Part shown: in pieces, positions 1 to 9,000 of the stretch | Numbering within the stretch: the stretch's first letter is position 1 | Layout: each line of letters starts with the position of its first letter | Assembly (NCBI RefSeq): GCF_001434295.1 | Contig: NZ_AZFA01000008.1 | Coordinates: forward strand, 42,880-106,879 | Length of the DNA: 64,000 bases | DNA from: Companilactobacillus versmoldensis DSM 14857 = KCTC 3814 | GTDB lineage: Bacteria; Bacillota; Bacilli; Lactobacillales; Lactobacillaceae | Direction: 5' to 3' | Notes under the pieces: generated by a model | The model's database searches: none | What the model was told of the DNA's origin: nothing | What the model saw: only the letters and a program-made list of their open reading frames with translations | Program-made: the position numbers and the translations under genes

Positions 1-748
1 AGACGATTGAGTCACCAGTATGGATACCAACTGGATCAAAGTTTTCCATATTGCAGACGACCATTGCGTTATCATCGGCGTCACACATTACTTCAAATTC
101 GATCTCTTTAAAGCCGGCGATGCTTTGTTCAAGCATACATTGTGTCACAGGTGACAGGCTGAGACCATTTTGCAAGATCTCGCGTAATTCACGTTCATTA
201 TCAGCGATACCGCCTCCGGTACCACCCATGGTGAATGCTGGTCTAACGATGATCGGATAACCGATCTGATTGGCGGCTGTCACGCCTTCTTCTTCTTCAT
301 GAACAATAGCTGATTCAGGAACTGGTTCGCCAAGTTCTCTCATTAAAGCCCGGAATTTCTCCCGATCTTCGGCTTGGTCGATGGCACTCATCTTCGTACC
401 TAACAATTCGATATCTAGTTCTTTCAAGATACCAGAATCGTCCAATTCCTTGGCCATATTGAGTCCTTGTTGACCACCTAGTGTTGGCAAGATAGCGTCA
501 GGTCTTTCTTGACGCAAGATCTGCGAAACAAATTGATAAGTGATCGGTTCGATATAAACCTTATCGGCTATTTCTTTATCGGTCATAATAGTTGCTGGAT
601 TGGAATTAACTAAAACAACTTGATAGCCTAACTCTTTTAAAGCTAAACATGCCTGTGTTCCGGAGTAATCAAATTCAGCAGCTTGACCAATGATGATTGG
701 ACCAGAGCCAATCACCATAATTTTTGAAATATCAGTTCTTTTGGCCAT
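1..748 (-). CDS. carB: Carbamoyl-phosphate synthase large subunit, N-terminal part (partial)
   Basis: Only the first 249 codons are in the window; the gene runs off the left edge. The large subunit makes carbamoyl phosphate from ammonia, bicarbonate and ATP for arginine and pyrimidine synthesis. The translation from the ATG at 746-748 begins [20 protein letters not shown] and continues through [45 protein letters not shown] and [12 protein letters not shown], the classic CarB N-terminal nucleotide-binding and ATP-grasp signatures. The start overlaps the end of carA by 17 bp, which implies translational coupling. All visible key motifs are intact. Whether the C-terminal half is complete cannot be seen. 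Confidence 0.97.
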   Translation of the reverse strand, partial: MAKRTDISKIMVIGSGPIIIGQAAEFDYSGTQACLALKELGYQVVLVNSNPATIMTDKEIADKVYIEPITYQFVSQILRQERPDAILPTLGGQQGLNMAKELDDSGILKELDIELLGTKMSAIDQAEDREKFRALMRELGEPVPESAIVHEEEEGVTAANQIGYPIIVRPAFTMGGTGGGIADNERELREILQNGLSLSPVTQCMLEQSIAGFKEIEFEVMCDADDNAMVVCNMENFDPVGIHTGDSIV

Positions 749-1829
749 ATGTGATTGTCCCCTTCGCTTTATTTTCATCAATCAACTTCATGAATCTATC
801 AAATAAATAGGCTGCGTCATGTGGACCAGGAGCAGCATCCGGGTGATATTGCACAGAAAAGGCCGGATAGATCTTATGTCTCAATCCCTCGACAGTTTTA
901 TCGTTGATTTCCTCATGAGTTATTTCTAATTCAGTGTCCGCAAGTGAATTGCGATCAACAGCATAACCGTGATTTTGAGATGTAAAATCAATTCGACCGG
1001 TAGTTAGATCTCTTACTGGATGATTAAAGCCACGATGCCCGAATTTCATCTTGAAAGTATCGGCGCCGTTAGCGAGAGCGAAAAGTTGATGACCCATACA
1101 AATTCCAAAAAGTGGAACATGTTTTTCCACCTCACGGATCATTTTCAATGTTTCAGGAACACTCTTCGGGTTACCTGGACCATTAGTTAACATTACTCCG
1201 TCAGGATCTTGAGCTAAAACTTGTTCTGCTGTCGCATCAGCAGGCAATACCATCAAATTACAATGTCTATCAGACAACTCTCTTAAAATAGAGTGTTTCA
1301 ATCCATAGTCGACTAGAACTACTTTTCTGCCGTGAGTTGGCACTGGATAAGCACTAGCAGTAGTGCTTTGTGCAATTTGATCTGTTGCTAATTTAGTGTT
1401 CTGGAGATCCTTGACTGTATTTTCAGTGACTTCATCTACAATAGTAGCTTTTAAAGCACCTTTTGCTCGAATGTGGCGAGTGACAGTACGTGTGTCAACA
1501 CCAGTGATACCTGGTACGCCAGTTTCCTTCAAATAGTCATCGAGAGATAAGTCCATTCTCCAGTTGTTAGCTCGTCGGGCCAGTTCATGTACTACTACAC
1601 CTTTGCAAGTTGGAGTAATTGATTCATAGTCATCACGGTTGATTCCGTAATTACCTATTAGTGGGAAAGTAAACATTAAGATCTCGCCATTATATGACTG
1701 ATCTGTGATTGATTCTTGATAGCCGGACATCCCGGTACTGAAAACTAGCTCGCCCACTGCGGCAGTTTCGGCACCAAAGGCTTGTCCTGGATAAATATTG
1801 CCATCTTCTAATACCAAGTAACGCTTCAT
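732..1829 (-). CDS. carA: Carbamoyl-phosphate synthase small (glutaminase) subunit
   Basis: 365 aa, normal length. It hydrolyses glutamine and passes ammonia to CarB. The N-terminal CPSase small-chain domain covers roughly residues 1-150, followed by a class I glutamine amidotransferase domain. The nucleophile Cys lies in GICMGHQ (about residue 240) and the catalytic His in QYHPD near residue 330. Oddity: the third triad residue, Glu in E. coli CarA (HPE), is Asp here ([10 protein letters not shown]). That is a conservative change and the enzyme may still be active. It lies upstream of carB with a 17-bp overlap. Whether the pair serves arginine or pyrimidine synthesis cannot be decided, since no PyrR-type leader or clear ArgR box was recognised upstream. 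Confidence 0.96.
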   Translation of the reverse strand: MKRYLVLEDGNIYPGQAFGAETAAVGELVFSTGMSGYQESITDQSYNGEILMFTFPLIGNYGINRDDYESITPTCKGVVVHELARRANNWRMDLSLDDYLKETGVPGITGVDTRTVTRHIRAKGALKATIVDEVTENTVKDLQNTKLATDQIAQSTTASAYPVPTHGRKVVLVDYGLKHSILRELSDRHCNLMVLPADATAEQVLAQDPDGVMLTNGPGNPKSVPETLKMIREVEKHVPLFGICMGHQLFALANGADTFKMKFGHRGFNHPVRDLTTGRIDFTSQNHGYAVDRNSLADTELEITHEEINDKTVEGLRHKIYPAFSVQYHPDAAPGPHDAAYLFDRFMKLIDENKAKGTITYGQKN

Positions 1830-2171
1830 TATTCCGCCCCTTTCGTCTATAAACTGACCTGTAAGAAGCTAAAGAAGGCAAAAAAAATATACCTCTTCAA
1901 CTGTCTTAGATAAAATCTGATATTTGATGACCAATTCTGGAAAAAATAAGGTCCCAAGTAATAGATACATAGGTAGCGCCTATCTAATCTTAGTAGTGGA
2001 AACATCTGCAATATCATTTGTCGCGAACCACACAATTTGGATTGATATACGAACAATCGGCATAACAATCCCATTTTTGTTTCGTGATTGTATTAAATTG
2101 TACAACTACTGGGGCGACAATGAAACAGTTTTCTGAAATTAGATTAAAAAATATTTTAATATTTATTAATA
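1830..2171 (-). other. Untranslated/promoter region of carAB
   Basis: About 340 bases between carA and the terminator of the siderophore operon. I see a ribosome site AAAGGGGCGG before carA, but no convincing PyrR anti-antiterminator, T-box or terminator. A 75-codon open frame on the minus strand (1847-2074) has no ribosome site and was not called. Confidence 0.5.
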
Positions 2172-2207
2172 AAAAAAGAGAGCAGATTATTATTATATCG
2201 GCTCTCA
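2172..2207 (-). terminator. Rho-independent terminator of the siderophore importer operon
   Basis: On the minus strand a GAGAGC/GCTCTC stem with a 17-base AT-rich loop is followed by seven T. It sits 45 bp past the stop of the last gene of the operon. Confidence 0.7.
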
Positions 2208-2252
2208 CAAAAATATTTGTTTTGTTTTCTAATTTTTAACTAAATTTTTTAC

Positions 2253-2540
2253 TTATTTATCGTCATGTTCGTTATATTCGGGATCATCCATATCTCGTTC
2301 GATATCGATCCCATACAAATCATTGACGGCAGAGTCCTTATCAGCGGTATGGACAACTAGGATCGTTGTGGCTCCCTTGCTGCTCACATAACCAACAAAG
2401 GTAGTGACCTCTTCTACTAAATATGGCAATCCATCGGAATGAACGATGTATTCCCCTGCAACTGGCATACTTTCCAAATAAACTTTGTTCATGCGGATGT
2501 ATTCGTCGCCATCGTGTAAAACTATTAATACTTTGTACAT
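2253..2540 (-). CDS. Hypothetical 95 aa protein, last gene of the siderophore operon
   Basis: Not recognised. The start at 2540 (MYKVLIVLHDGDEY) is chosen because AGAAGGTGG lies 8 bases upstream; the frame stays open 18 codons further up without a ribosome site. The product is small, soluble and acidic, with a very acidic tail (DMDDPEYNEHDDK). It has no signal peptide, membrane segment or Cys. The N-terminal part looks like alternating beta strands. It lies 69 bp after the second permease on the same strand, before the shared terminator, so it is probably co-transcribed with the importer. A cytosolic accessory role in iron or siderophore handling is only an inference from position. Confidence 0.7.
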   Translation of the reverse strand: MYKVLIVLHDGDEYIRMNKVYLESMPVAGEYIVHSDGLPYLVEEVTTFVGYVSSKGATTILVVHTADKDSAVNDLYGIDIERDMDDPEYNEHDDK

Positions 2541-2609
2541 TTTCTGGTCCACCTTCTTTGATTTAAGTTTGAGACTTTTCATAAAGGTTGGCAAGTTTTT
2601 TTCCTCGGA

Positions 2610-3608
2610 CTATTTGGTTTTCATTAAAATGTAAACGAAATATGGTGCTCCGATAACGGCAACTAAGATGCCGACTGGTATCTCGGTAGTCGAACTAATA
2701 ACTTTGCCGACTGTATCGGCAGCCAATAGTAAAAAGCTGCCTAAAACACCAGATAAGACCAGCTGATGGCTGTGTTTGAATCCGATTACACGTCGCGACA
2801 GGTTAGGCGTAATCAGACCGATAAATCCGATCCCACCACTGATTGAAACGCTGACACCTGCTAAGATGACTGCAGCTGCAATCAAAATGATACGTTCCTT
2901 TTTCAAATTTATCCCCAGTGAATAAGCAACATCATCACCTAAGTTGAAAGTATCGAGGACTCGCATTTTGGAAAAGATGAAAATGGTACAGATAATGAAC
3001 CACGGTAAAAACATCAAAATGAATTCCCAGCTTGTCCCCCAAATACTACCTGCTAGCCAATTCATCACGAATTGATAATTCTCTGGTGATAGTTTCAAGG
3101 TCAGTAAGACCATGATCGATGAATACAGTCCTGACAAAGCGACACCAGTCAACAGCATTCGGTTAGAAGTAATGCCTGTTTCTTTTTTGTATGAAAATCC
3201 AAAGACGATCACCGTACTGATCAAAGCACCAACTAATGCCATCGTTGGTAGTAAAAACAAATTAGCATCTTGGTTTTTGACCAAGGCAATGAACAGCATG
3301 ACGGCAATACCTGCTCCAGAATTGATCCCCAAAAAACTAGTATCAGCCATCGGATTTTGAGTTGTCGACTGGATAACATTACCCGCAATCGCTAAAGCAA
3401 AGCCGACTAATAACGTAACAACGATCCGAGGCATCCGAAAATCAAAAATAACCAGCGACTGAGTGTAAGTCCCTTTACCAGCTAGTAAATTCCAAATGGC
3501 CGACGGCGAGATCCGCATCTGACCTGTATTTAAATTAATGACCATTAAAATCACCATAAAAACAATTAGGACGAACAACCATCGAGTAAGTTTGAATCTT
3601 TTTGTCAT
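2610..3608 (-). CDS. fhuG: Iron-siderophore ABC transporter permease (FecCD family)
   Basis: 332 aa with about nine to ten hydrophobic segments. FecCD/BtuC-type permease that forms the membrane channel with the upstream permease. Family signatures visible include LVGFALAIAGNVIQSTTQNPMADTSFLGINSGA near residues 70-110 and SISGGIGFIGLITPNLSRR near residues 255-275, the cytoplasmic loop that contacts the ATPase. Its start overlaps the stop of the preceding permease by 4 bp, so the two are translationally coupled. Symbol assigned by analogy with FhuBGCD; the actual substrate (hydroxamate siderophore, haem or other) cannot be read from the sequence. Confidence 0.9.
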   Translation of the reverse strand: MTKRFKLTRWLFVLIVFMVILMVINLNTGQMRISPSAIWNLLAGKGTYTQSLVIFDFRMPRIVVTLLVGFALAIAGNVIQSTTQNPMADTSFLGINSGAGIAVMLFIALVKNQDANLFLLPTMALVGALISTVIVFGFSYKKETGITSNRMLLTGVALSGLYSSIMVLLTLKLSPENYQFVMNWLAGSIWGTSWEFILMFLPWFIICTIFIFSKMRVLDTFNLGDDVAYSLGINLKKERIILIAAAVILAGVSVSISGGIGFIGLITPNLSRRVIGFKHSHQLVLSGVLGSFLLLAADTVGKVISSTTEIPVGILVAVIGAPYFVYILMKTK

Positions 3609-4603
3609 AGTTGATTACCATCCCTTCTAGCAAGATAAATAAAGAATGGCACGCCGACAATCGAAATGATGATTCCAAAAGGAGTCTCTTGTGGAGGATT
3701 GATCGTGCGAGCAATCAGATCTGCTAACACGGTCAGATCAGCTCCTAATAAGATTGTCATCGGGATCACCTTGCGATTATTGGTTCCGACTAAAAACTTG
3801 GCTATATGCGGAATGATCAAACCAACGAAGGCAACATTGCCAACTAAAGAAACTGACACACCAGACAAAATAACGACACAGATCAAGGAAATAAGTCTGA
3901 TGGCCGTAATATTTTTACCTAAACTTTTAATTGAATCATCGGTCAAACTTAAGAGATTCAAATTACCAGACATTAAGTAGACTACAACTAAGCCAACAAT
4001 TATCCATGGTCCAAGTCGTTCTAGTTGAGCCCAAGAGACAGCTGAAATGCCACCAAAATGCCAAAAGGCTAAGTCTTGTTTGAGGTTAGCAATCAAAGCG
4101 ATACCTTCACTGATAGCGGTGAAAAAAGCACTGATCGCTAACCCTGATAAAACTAAAATAGTCGGGCTCATTTGCGATTTCTTCAGGGAACTGATAGCAA
4201 AAACTAGCCCTGCGGAAATGGCAGCACCGACTACTGAAAAAGCTGTGGTATTCAAAGTAGACATTTTAGGAAAAAAAGTAAAACAAAGCGTCAGCATAAA
4301 AGCCGCCCCAGCGTTGATACCTAAAAGTCCCGAATCAGCCATAGGATTCTTAGTCACGCTTTGCATCAAAGCACCGCTGACTGCTAAAGCAGCACCGATC
4401 AACATTGCGCCAATGATCCGCGGGATCCTGATATGGCGAATGATCCGTTGATCGATACTGCTCGCATCGAAATGAAAAAGTGAGTTAAAGACTGTTGAAC
4501 CAGTATTGCTATTGGAACCGTAGCGTACGCTGAGCATCAATAATAAACCTAAGACCACCAGTGCAATAACCATTTGAAGAGAATACTTTACACTAGCTTT
4601 CAA
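3605..4603 (-). CDS. fhuB: Iron-siderophore ABC transporter permease (FecCD family)
   Basis: 332 aa, the same length as its partner, with multiple membrane segments. The FecCD motifs are LIGAALAVSGALMQSVTKNP, followed by MADSGLLGINAGA (about residues 70-110), and SLVGNVAFVGLIIPHIAK near residue 260, the coupling helix region. It overlaps the ATPase gene upstream and the second permease downstream by 4 bp each (ATGA type junctions), a tight operon. The two permeases are clearly homologous but diverged, consistent with a heterodimeric channel as in FhuB/FhuG of Bacillus. The assignment of B versus G between the two is arbitrary. Confidence 0.9.
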   Translation of the reverse strand: MKASVKYSLQMVIALVVLGLLLMLSVRYGSNSNTGSTVFNSLFHFDASSIDQRIIRHIRIPRIIGAMLIGAALAVSGALMQSVTKNPMADSGLLGINAGAAFMLTLCFTFFPKMSTLNTTAFSVVGAAISAGLVFAISSLKKSQMSPTILVLSGLAISAFFTAISEGIALIANLKQDLAFWHFGGISAVSWAQLERLGPWIIVGLVVVYLMSGNLNLLSLTDDSIKSLGKNITAIRLISLICVVILSGVSVSLVGNVAFVGLIIPHIAKFLVGTNNRKVIPMTILLGADLTVLADLIARTINPPQETPFGIIISIVGVPFFIYLARRDGNQL

Positions 4604-5394
4604 GCTGACTCCCCCGATCTCCAGCGGTTATAAGTCAGGATCATTGGTCTGTTATGGTCTTGAATGATCTTAGCATCGATATTGAAAATATTGCGAAGAT
4701 TATCGCGGGTGATGACTTGGTTGACTGGACCACAAGTCTGCAGGTACCCATTTTTGATAGCAATCAATTGATCTGAGAATCTGGCAGCGTGGTTCAAATC
4801 ATGCAAAGCCATCACGATCGTCCGATGCTCTTTTTCGTTTAGTTCCTTGATCAATAGCATGACGTCCAATTGATGCGTCAGATCTAAATAAGTCGTCGGC
4901 TCATCCAAAATGATCGTATCAGTATCTTGGGCCACCGCCATCGCAATCCAGGCACGTTGTCTTTGACCACCAGATAGCGTACTTAACCGACGTTTAGCCA
5001 AGTCTTGGACTGAAGCTTTTTCCATGGCCCAATCGATTTTTTCATGATCGACTTTTGATAGCGTGGAAAAACGATGCCGATATGGGATCCGCCCAAAGGT
5101 CACTAATTCCTGAACTGTCAGATCATTGGCAACTTCATTAGACTGTGGCAAGACAGCCATTTCTTTAGCCATCTCACTAGTTTTCTTCTGTTCGATATTT
5201 TCGCTGTCTAAAAAGACCGACCCATCGCACGGTTTCAATAACCGGGCAATCGTTCGGATCAAAGTTGACTTGCCACATCCATTCGGCCCAATCAAAGTTG
5301 TGATCTGACCTTTAGGAATCTGGATCGACAGATCGTGGATCGTTAATTTTTTATCATAGTTCACGCAAACTTTCTTAGTTTCAATAATATTCAT
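4600..5394 (-). CDS. fhuC: Iron-siderophore ABC transporter ATP-binding protein
   Basis: 264 aa ATPase that powers siderophore import. Walker A is GPNGCGKST (about residues 36-44), the ABC signature LSGGQRQRAWIA (about 140), Walker B TIILDEPTTYLDL with the D-loop, and the H-loop ALHDLNHAARFS. All catalytic elements are intact. This is the first gene of a leftward operon (ATPase, two permeases, small hypothetical protein) and is divergent from the binding-protein gene, with about 150 bp of shared promoter region. I did not find a convincing Fur or DtxR-type box there, so the iron control expected for this family is not shown by the sequence. Confidence 0.93.
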   Translation of the reverse strand: MNIIETKKVCVNYDKKLTIHDLSIQIPKGQITTLIGPNGCGKSTLIRTIARLLKPCDGSVFLDSENIEQKKTSEMAKEMAVLPQSNEVANDLTVQELVTFGRIPYRHRFSTLSKVDHEKIDWAMEKASVQDLAKRRLSTLSGGQRQRAWIAMAVAQDTDTIILDEPTTYLDLTHQLDVMLLIKELNEKEHRTIVMALHDLNHAARFSDQLIAIKNGYLQTCGPVNQVITRDNLRNIFNIDAKIIQDHNRPMILTYNRWRSGESA

Positions 5395-5479
5395 CGCACA
5401 TTCGACCTTAATTTATAATTTTTACATACAGACTGAATATTCTGATATATATTTTTGTAATATATTTTAACGTATTCTC

Positions 5480-5508
5480 TTGACTTTTTGTAACGCTTTC
5501 ATTAATAA
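5480..5508 (+). promoter_or_regulatory. Sigma-A promoter for the siderophore-binding protein gene
   Basis: TTGACT, a 17-base spacer, then TAATAA. The spacer holds TGTAACGCTTTCA, whose complement resembles a CcpA cre site with one base missing, so catabolite control is possible but weakly supported. Confidence 0.55.
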
Positions 5509-5545
5509 TTTACATAATTTAAAAAATTATTTGAGGGGGAAAATT

Positions 5546-6478
5546 ATGAATCGTAAAAAACTATGGGGAGTTGGACTTTTTATTGCCTTATTTTTCACAA
5601 TGTTTCTGTCAGCTTGTAGCAGTTCCCAAGCCTCAGATTCAAGTACGCGTGATCTAAAAGATTCCATGGGCCATCAAGTCGAAGTGCCTACACAGCCCAA
5701 ACGTGTTGTCGGTAGTTACTTAGAGGATTACTTAGTTGCCGTTGGCGTCAAGCCAGTCGTTCAATGGTCAGTTAAAAATGCTTCAGGAACTCAGGAATAT
5801 TTGAAAAAAGATCTGAAAAACGTGCCAACGATCGACTACTCGCTACCCTATGAGGCAGTTACCAAGGCTAAACCAGACCTGATCCTCATGGGAACAGACA
5901 GTCAAGTTCAAAATGGGAAATATAACCAATATAAGAAAATTGCTCCAACCTACGTTGTCAAAAATGGTACTGACGTTTCTTGGCGGGACCAATTTCTCGA
6001 TGTAGCTAAGGCAGTCAACAAGACTGATAAAGCTAAGCAAGTTCTAAACAAGTACGACAAGAAGGTCGACTCAGCGAAAACTAAATTGAACAAACAGGCT
6101 AATGGCAAGTCAGTGGCTGTTTTATGGGTAACTAACAACTCAGCCTTTATCGTTAGCGACAAGTCTTCTAGTGGCTCACTGCTCTACGGTGACCTCAAGT
6201 TGAAAGAACCTAGTCTGGTCAAAGAGGTTTCTAAGAAAGCTACGGCTGATTGGTCGTCCGTTTCCTTAGAAAAGCTTGCTAAACTGGATGCTGATTACAT
6301 TTTCTTAGTTAACAGTGACAAGGATGCTGACATGTTCAAAGATCCTGTTTGGACGAATATCAAGGCTGTTAAGGATGGTAATTTGTTCCAATACGGCAAC
6401 GATTCTAGTTGGCAGTATAAAGGACCAATCGCTTATACCCAAATGATCGACCAAGTTTTAAAAGATATGACTAAATAA
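5546..6478 (+). CDS. fhuD: Siderophore-binding lipoprotein of the ABC importer
   Basis: 310 aa. The ATG at 5546 is preceded by GAGGGGG; the frame extends upstream but without a ribosome site and with no place for a signal peptide. The signal peptide MNRKKLWGVGLFIALFFTMF ends at the lipobox LSAC, so the protein is anchored to the outer face of the membrane. The mature part has the type III periplasmic-binding (FhuD/BtuF) pattern: DLKDSMGHQVEVPTQPKRVV at the start, AVTKAKPDLILMG near residue 110, and LDADYIFLVNS near 250. It is divergent from the ATPase/permease operon and surely supplies its substrate. Confidence 0.92.
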   Translation: MNRKKLWGVGLFIALFFTMFLSACSSSQASDSSTRDLKDSMGHQVEVPTQPKRVVGSYLEDYLVAVGVKPVVQWSVKNASGTQEYLKKDLKNVPTIDYSLPYEAVTKAKPDLILMGTDSQVQNGKYNQYKKIAPTYVVKNGTDVSWRDQFLDVAKAVNKTDKAKQVLNKYDKKVDSAKTKLNKQANGKSVAVLWVTNNSAFIVSDKSSSGSLLYGDLKLKEPSLVKEVSKKATADWSSVSLEKLAKLDADYIFLVNSDKDADMFKDPVWTNIKAVKDGNLFQYGNDSSWQYKGPIAYTQMIDQVLKDMTK

Positions 6479-6490
6479 TAATTGAGAACA

Positions 6491-6526
6491 AAAATCGGCA
6501 GGTCTTCGGATCTGCCGATTTTTTTA
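6491..6526. terminator. Bidirectional terminator between fhuD and serA
   Basis: Stem AAATCGGCAGGTC / GATCTGCCGATTT around a TTCG loop, with T-rich tracts on both strands. It serves two convergent genes. Confidence 0.85.
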
Positions 6527-7693
6527 TTGATGCTCAATGATCCGTACTCGATGGACCTCAGGTATCTTATTGAGGGAACGGATCAAGTTTTGGCCATTTT
6601 CACCATCGATCGAATTAACGTCAACGACTGTATAAGCGGTGCTTCCTTTGGCAGCATTACTCATATTCTCGATATTGATCTCTCGGTCAGCCATCTTAGT
6701 GGCAATCTGACCAACCATATTAGGGACATTTTTGTGAATGACAGTCACTCGATATGGTGCTTCAAAGGGAACTTTCATATTTGGTAAGTTAACTGAATTG
6801 GTGGTATCACCCGATTCCAAATAATTCATCACAGTATCGGCACCCTGGACCGCACCATTTGATTCAGCTTCAAGAGTCGAACCGCCAATATGAGGAGTAA
6901 TAGTGATGTTCTTTTGATCGGCGATGATCGGTTCACCAAAGTCTGTGCAGTAATGACTGATCTTCCCCTCCTGAATGGCCTTCAAAACTGCCTTGTTGTC
7001 AACGATGCCGATCCGCGAATAGTTGAACAAGACTGCCTGATCCTTCATAGCAGTCAATTCCGTCGTACTGATCAATCCAATCGTGTCTTGATTTTTAGGA
7101 ACGTGGACTGTTACAAAATCGGCATTTTTGACAGCTCGACGAATCGAATTGGCACGCTTGACTTGATTGTCGATCCGCCAAGCAGCATTTGACGACAAAA
7201 ATGGATCGTAACCAATGACCTTCATCCCTAGAGCCAGTGCAGCATTAGCGACCCGTGAACCAACGTTTCCGAGTCCGATGACTGCGAGTCTTTTGCCAGC
7301 TAGTTCAGTTCCATTAAATTTAGTCTTATCCTTTTCAGTCCGTTGCGAAATATCGGCTTCCGAATGGATATTTGAATATTGATTAGCAGCAAATAAATTT
7401 CTGGCCGTAGCAATCATCAACGAAATTACTAATTCCTTGACCGCATTGGCATTGCTGCCAGGGGTGTTGAAAACAGCAATCCCCTGCTCGGTTGCTTTGT
7501 CGAGTGGCACATTGTTGTAGCCTACTCCACACCGAACGATAGTCTTCAAGCTTTCTGGGAATTTTTCTTGCAACAAGTTGACCGACCGGATCAAATAAGC
7601 ATCAGGATCATCACTTTGATTGATCTTAAAATCATCACTGAATGTTTCTAAACCACTTTTAGCTATCGCATTAAACGTTTTTACTTGATACAT
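6524..7693 (-). CDS. serA: D-3-phosphoglycerate dehydrogenase with ACT domain
   Basis: 389 aa. First step of serine synthesis: oxidises 3-phosphoglycerate to phosphohydroxypyruvate with NAD. The Rossmann motif VIGLGNVGSRVA lies near residue 137, and the dehydrogenase His in TPHIGGSTLEAE near residue 260. The C-terminal ACT domain (YRVTVIHKNVPNMVGQIATK to the end) suggests serine feedback. The ATG shares its first A with the last base of the serC stop codon (TAATG), so the two are translationally coupled. Expression should be set by the serine attenuator upstream of serC. Confidence 0.95.
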   Translation of the reverse strand: MYQVKTFNAIAKSGLETFSDDFKINQSDDPDAYLIRSVNLLQEKFPESLKTIVRCGVGYNNVPLDKATEQGIAVFNTPGSNANAVKELVISLMIATARNLFAANQYSNIHSEADISQRTEKDKTKFNGTELAGKRLAVIGLGNVGSRVANAALALGMKVIGYDPFLSSNAAWRIDNQVKRANSIRRAVKNADFVTVHVPKNQDTIGLISTTELTAMKDQAVLFNYSRIGIVDNKAVLKAIQEGKISHYCTDFGEPIIADQKNITITPHIGGSTLEAESNGAVQGADTVMNYLESGDTTNSVNLPNMKVPFEAPYRVTVIHKNVPNMVGQIATKMADREINIENMSNAAKGSTAYTVVDVNSIDGENGQNLIRSLNKIPEVHRVRIIEHQ

Positions 7694-8778
7694 TATTTAG
7701 TCCTCCAATAATTCTTTTCAAATTTATCCAAAAAGTTGACCAATTTTTCAACGCCTTCATATGGCATCGCATTGTATAAACTAGCGCGCATCCCTCCGAC
7801 TGAACGATGACCCTTGATATTAAGCAAGCCAACATCAGCAGCCTCAGCAATCAATTTAGCGTCCAGATCAGCATCCTTGGTAACAAAAGGAACATTCGTC
7901 AATGAGCGATCAGGCTTTTGGACTGGTGCAGTAAATAATTTTGACGCATCCAAAAAATCATATAGCAAAGAAGATTTTTTCCGATTGCGTCTTTCCATTT
8001 CGGGGACTCCACCTTGTTGTTTGAGCCATTTCAAGACTAAGCCAGCGGCATAAATGGCGAAGACTGGTGGGGTGTTGAACATGGAATTTTTCTGGGCGAA
8101 CAATTGGTAATCGAGCATACTTGGTAGGTTTTTGACTTTGCCAATCAAATCATCTCGGACGATTACTAGAGTCAAACCGGCGATACCAAGGTTTTTCTGA
8201 GCTCCAGCCATGATCAATCCGAAATCTTTGATATTATATTGTTGACCGAGAAAATTCGACGACATATCGCCGACTAGTTCAGTTGCACCAGTGTCAGGAA
8301 CGGTCGAGTAAGCTGTCCCTTCAATAGTGTTATTAGTAGTGATATGGACGTAGTCGTATGTATCTTGAGTCAAGTCTTTTAAAATCGGCAATTTCGTGTA
8401 ATGGTCTGCTTTGGTTGAATTCAAGACATCAACTTTGACGTTGACACGTTTGGCTTCGTCTCCTGCTCGTTCCGCCCAATGACCACTGTCCAGCAAACCG
8501 ATCCGATGATATTTATTGGCAAGGTTCAACGGGATAGTGGTGAACTGCAAGGTGCCTCCCCCTTGAAAGAACAAAACGTGATAGTTATCGGGGATCGCCA
8601 GCAATTCTCTGAGATCTTTTTCGGCTTGATCGATGATATCTTCGAACAGCTCGGAACGATGGGAGATCTCCATTACGCTCATTCCTGAATCATTATATGA
8701 TGGCAGATCTTGTTTGATCTGAGCTATAACTGGATCTGGCATAGTTGCGGGACCAGCTGAAAAATTGTAAATCGTCAT
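7693..8778 (-). CDS. serC: Phosphoserine aminotransferase
   Basis: 361 aa, usual length for class V aminotransferase SerC. Converts phosphohydroxypyruvate to phosphoserine with glutamate; PLP enzyme. It starts MTIYNFSAGPATMPDPV, the hallmark N terminus. The PLP lysine is in MAGAQKNLGIAG near residue 193, and the substrate-site FNTPPVFAIY follows near 232. The C-terminal MRASLYNAMPYEGVEKLVNF motif is present. The ribosome site AAGGAGTG lies just before the ATG. It is preceded by a leader with a terminator hairpin only about 25 bases upstream, so transcription is gated by attenuation. Confidence 0.96.
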   Translation of the reverse strand: MTIYNFSAGPATMPDPVIAQIKQDLPSYNDSGMSVMEISHRSELFEDIIDQAEKDLRELLAIPDNYHVLFFQGGGTLQFTTIPLNLANKYHRIGLLDSGHWAERAGDEAKRVNVKVDVLNSTKADHYTKLPILKDLTQDTYDYVHITTNNTIEGTAYSTVPDTGATELVGDMSSNFLGQQYNIKDFGLIMAGAQKNLGIAGLTLVIVRDDLIGKVKNLPSMLDYQLFAQKNSMFNTPPVFAIYAAGLVLKWLKQQGGVPEMERRNRKKSSLLYDFLDASKLFTAPVQKPDRSLTNVPFVTKDADLDAKLIAEAADVGLLNIKGHRSVGGMRASLYNAMPYEGVEKLVNFLDKFEKNYWRTK

Positions 8779-8796
8779 ACGAAAACACTCCTTATA

Positions 8797-8887
8797 TTAA
8801 AAAATCCTCACAGAAGACATTCTGTGAGGATAAGCGAATTTAATATTGAAGCCTCACAGATATAGTTGTCTATACTCACATGAGGTT
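8797..8887 (-). promoter_or_regulatory. Serine attenuator: terminator and competing antiterminator upstream of serC
   Basis: Reading the minus strand: segment 1 AACCTCA (8881-8887), segment 2 TCTGTGAGGC (8851-8860), segment 3 TCCTCACAGAA (8820-8830), segment 4 TTCTGTGAGGA (8805-8815) followed by a T-run (8797-8804). Segments 3 and 4 form a 12-bp terminator stem. Segment 2 can instead pair with segment 3 (CTGTGAGG/CCTCACAG), and segment 1 with segment 2. This 1:2, 2:3, 3:4 logic is that of amino-acid attenuators. It is tied to the leader peptide just upstream. Confidence 0.8.
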
Positions 8888-8907
8888 TATTGATGAGTTA
8901 AATAAGC

Positions 8908-8970
8908 CTACATGTTAAAACGTGTAGACAAGGAGGAGACTGTTAGGCTAAGATTAACTTTATTGAACAT
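8908..8970 (-). CDS. Serine-rich leader peptide of the serCA operon (20 aa)
   Basis: A 20-codon frame reads MFNKVNLSLTVSSLSTRFNM and stops. Four residues are serine (8, 12, 13, 15), three of them clustered. A strong ribosome site GGAGGT lies 9 bases before the ATG, and a consensus promoter lies 30 bases further up. Slow decoding of the serine codons when charged tRNA-Ser is scarce would leave the ribosome on the leader and alter pairing of the downstream segments at 8804-8887, allowing read-through into serC-serA. Inside the leader, AGCCTA (8944-8949) can also pair with TAGGCT at the stop codon (8905-8910), which gives a further ribosome-sensitive stem. No T-box elements are present, so this replaces the T-box more usual in Firmicutes. 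The coding call rests on ribosome site, serine content and placement. Confidence 0.8.
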   Translation of the reverse strand: MFNKVNLSLTVSSLSTRFNM

Positions 8971-9000
8971 AATTAAAATACCTCCAATTAACTTAAAAAT

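Noticed and set aside
51..260. Plus-strand frame opposite carB
   Set aside because: Shadow of the carB coding strand, with no ribosome site or recognisable product.
1847..2074. 75-codon minus-strand frame in the carA leader
   Set aside because: No ribosome site, odd composition and no clear role; it may simply be chance openness of the leader.
5395..5545. Fur box between fhuC and fhuD
   Set aside because: AT-rich stretches are present but no 7-1-7 or 19-bp palindrome of adequate quality.
8797..8970. T-box riboswitch before serC
   Set aside because: No TGGNACC T-box sequence or specifier-loop layout; the serine-rich leader peptide and competing stems explain the region better.
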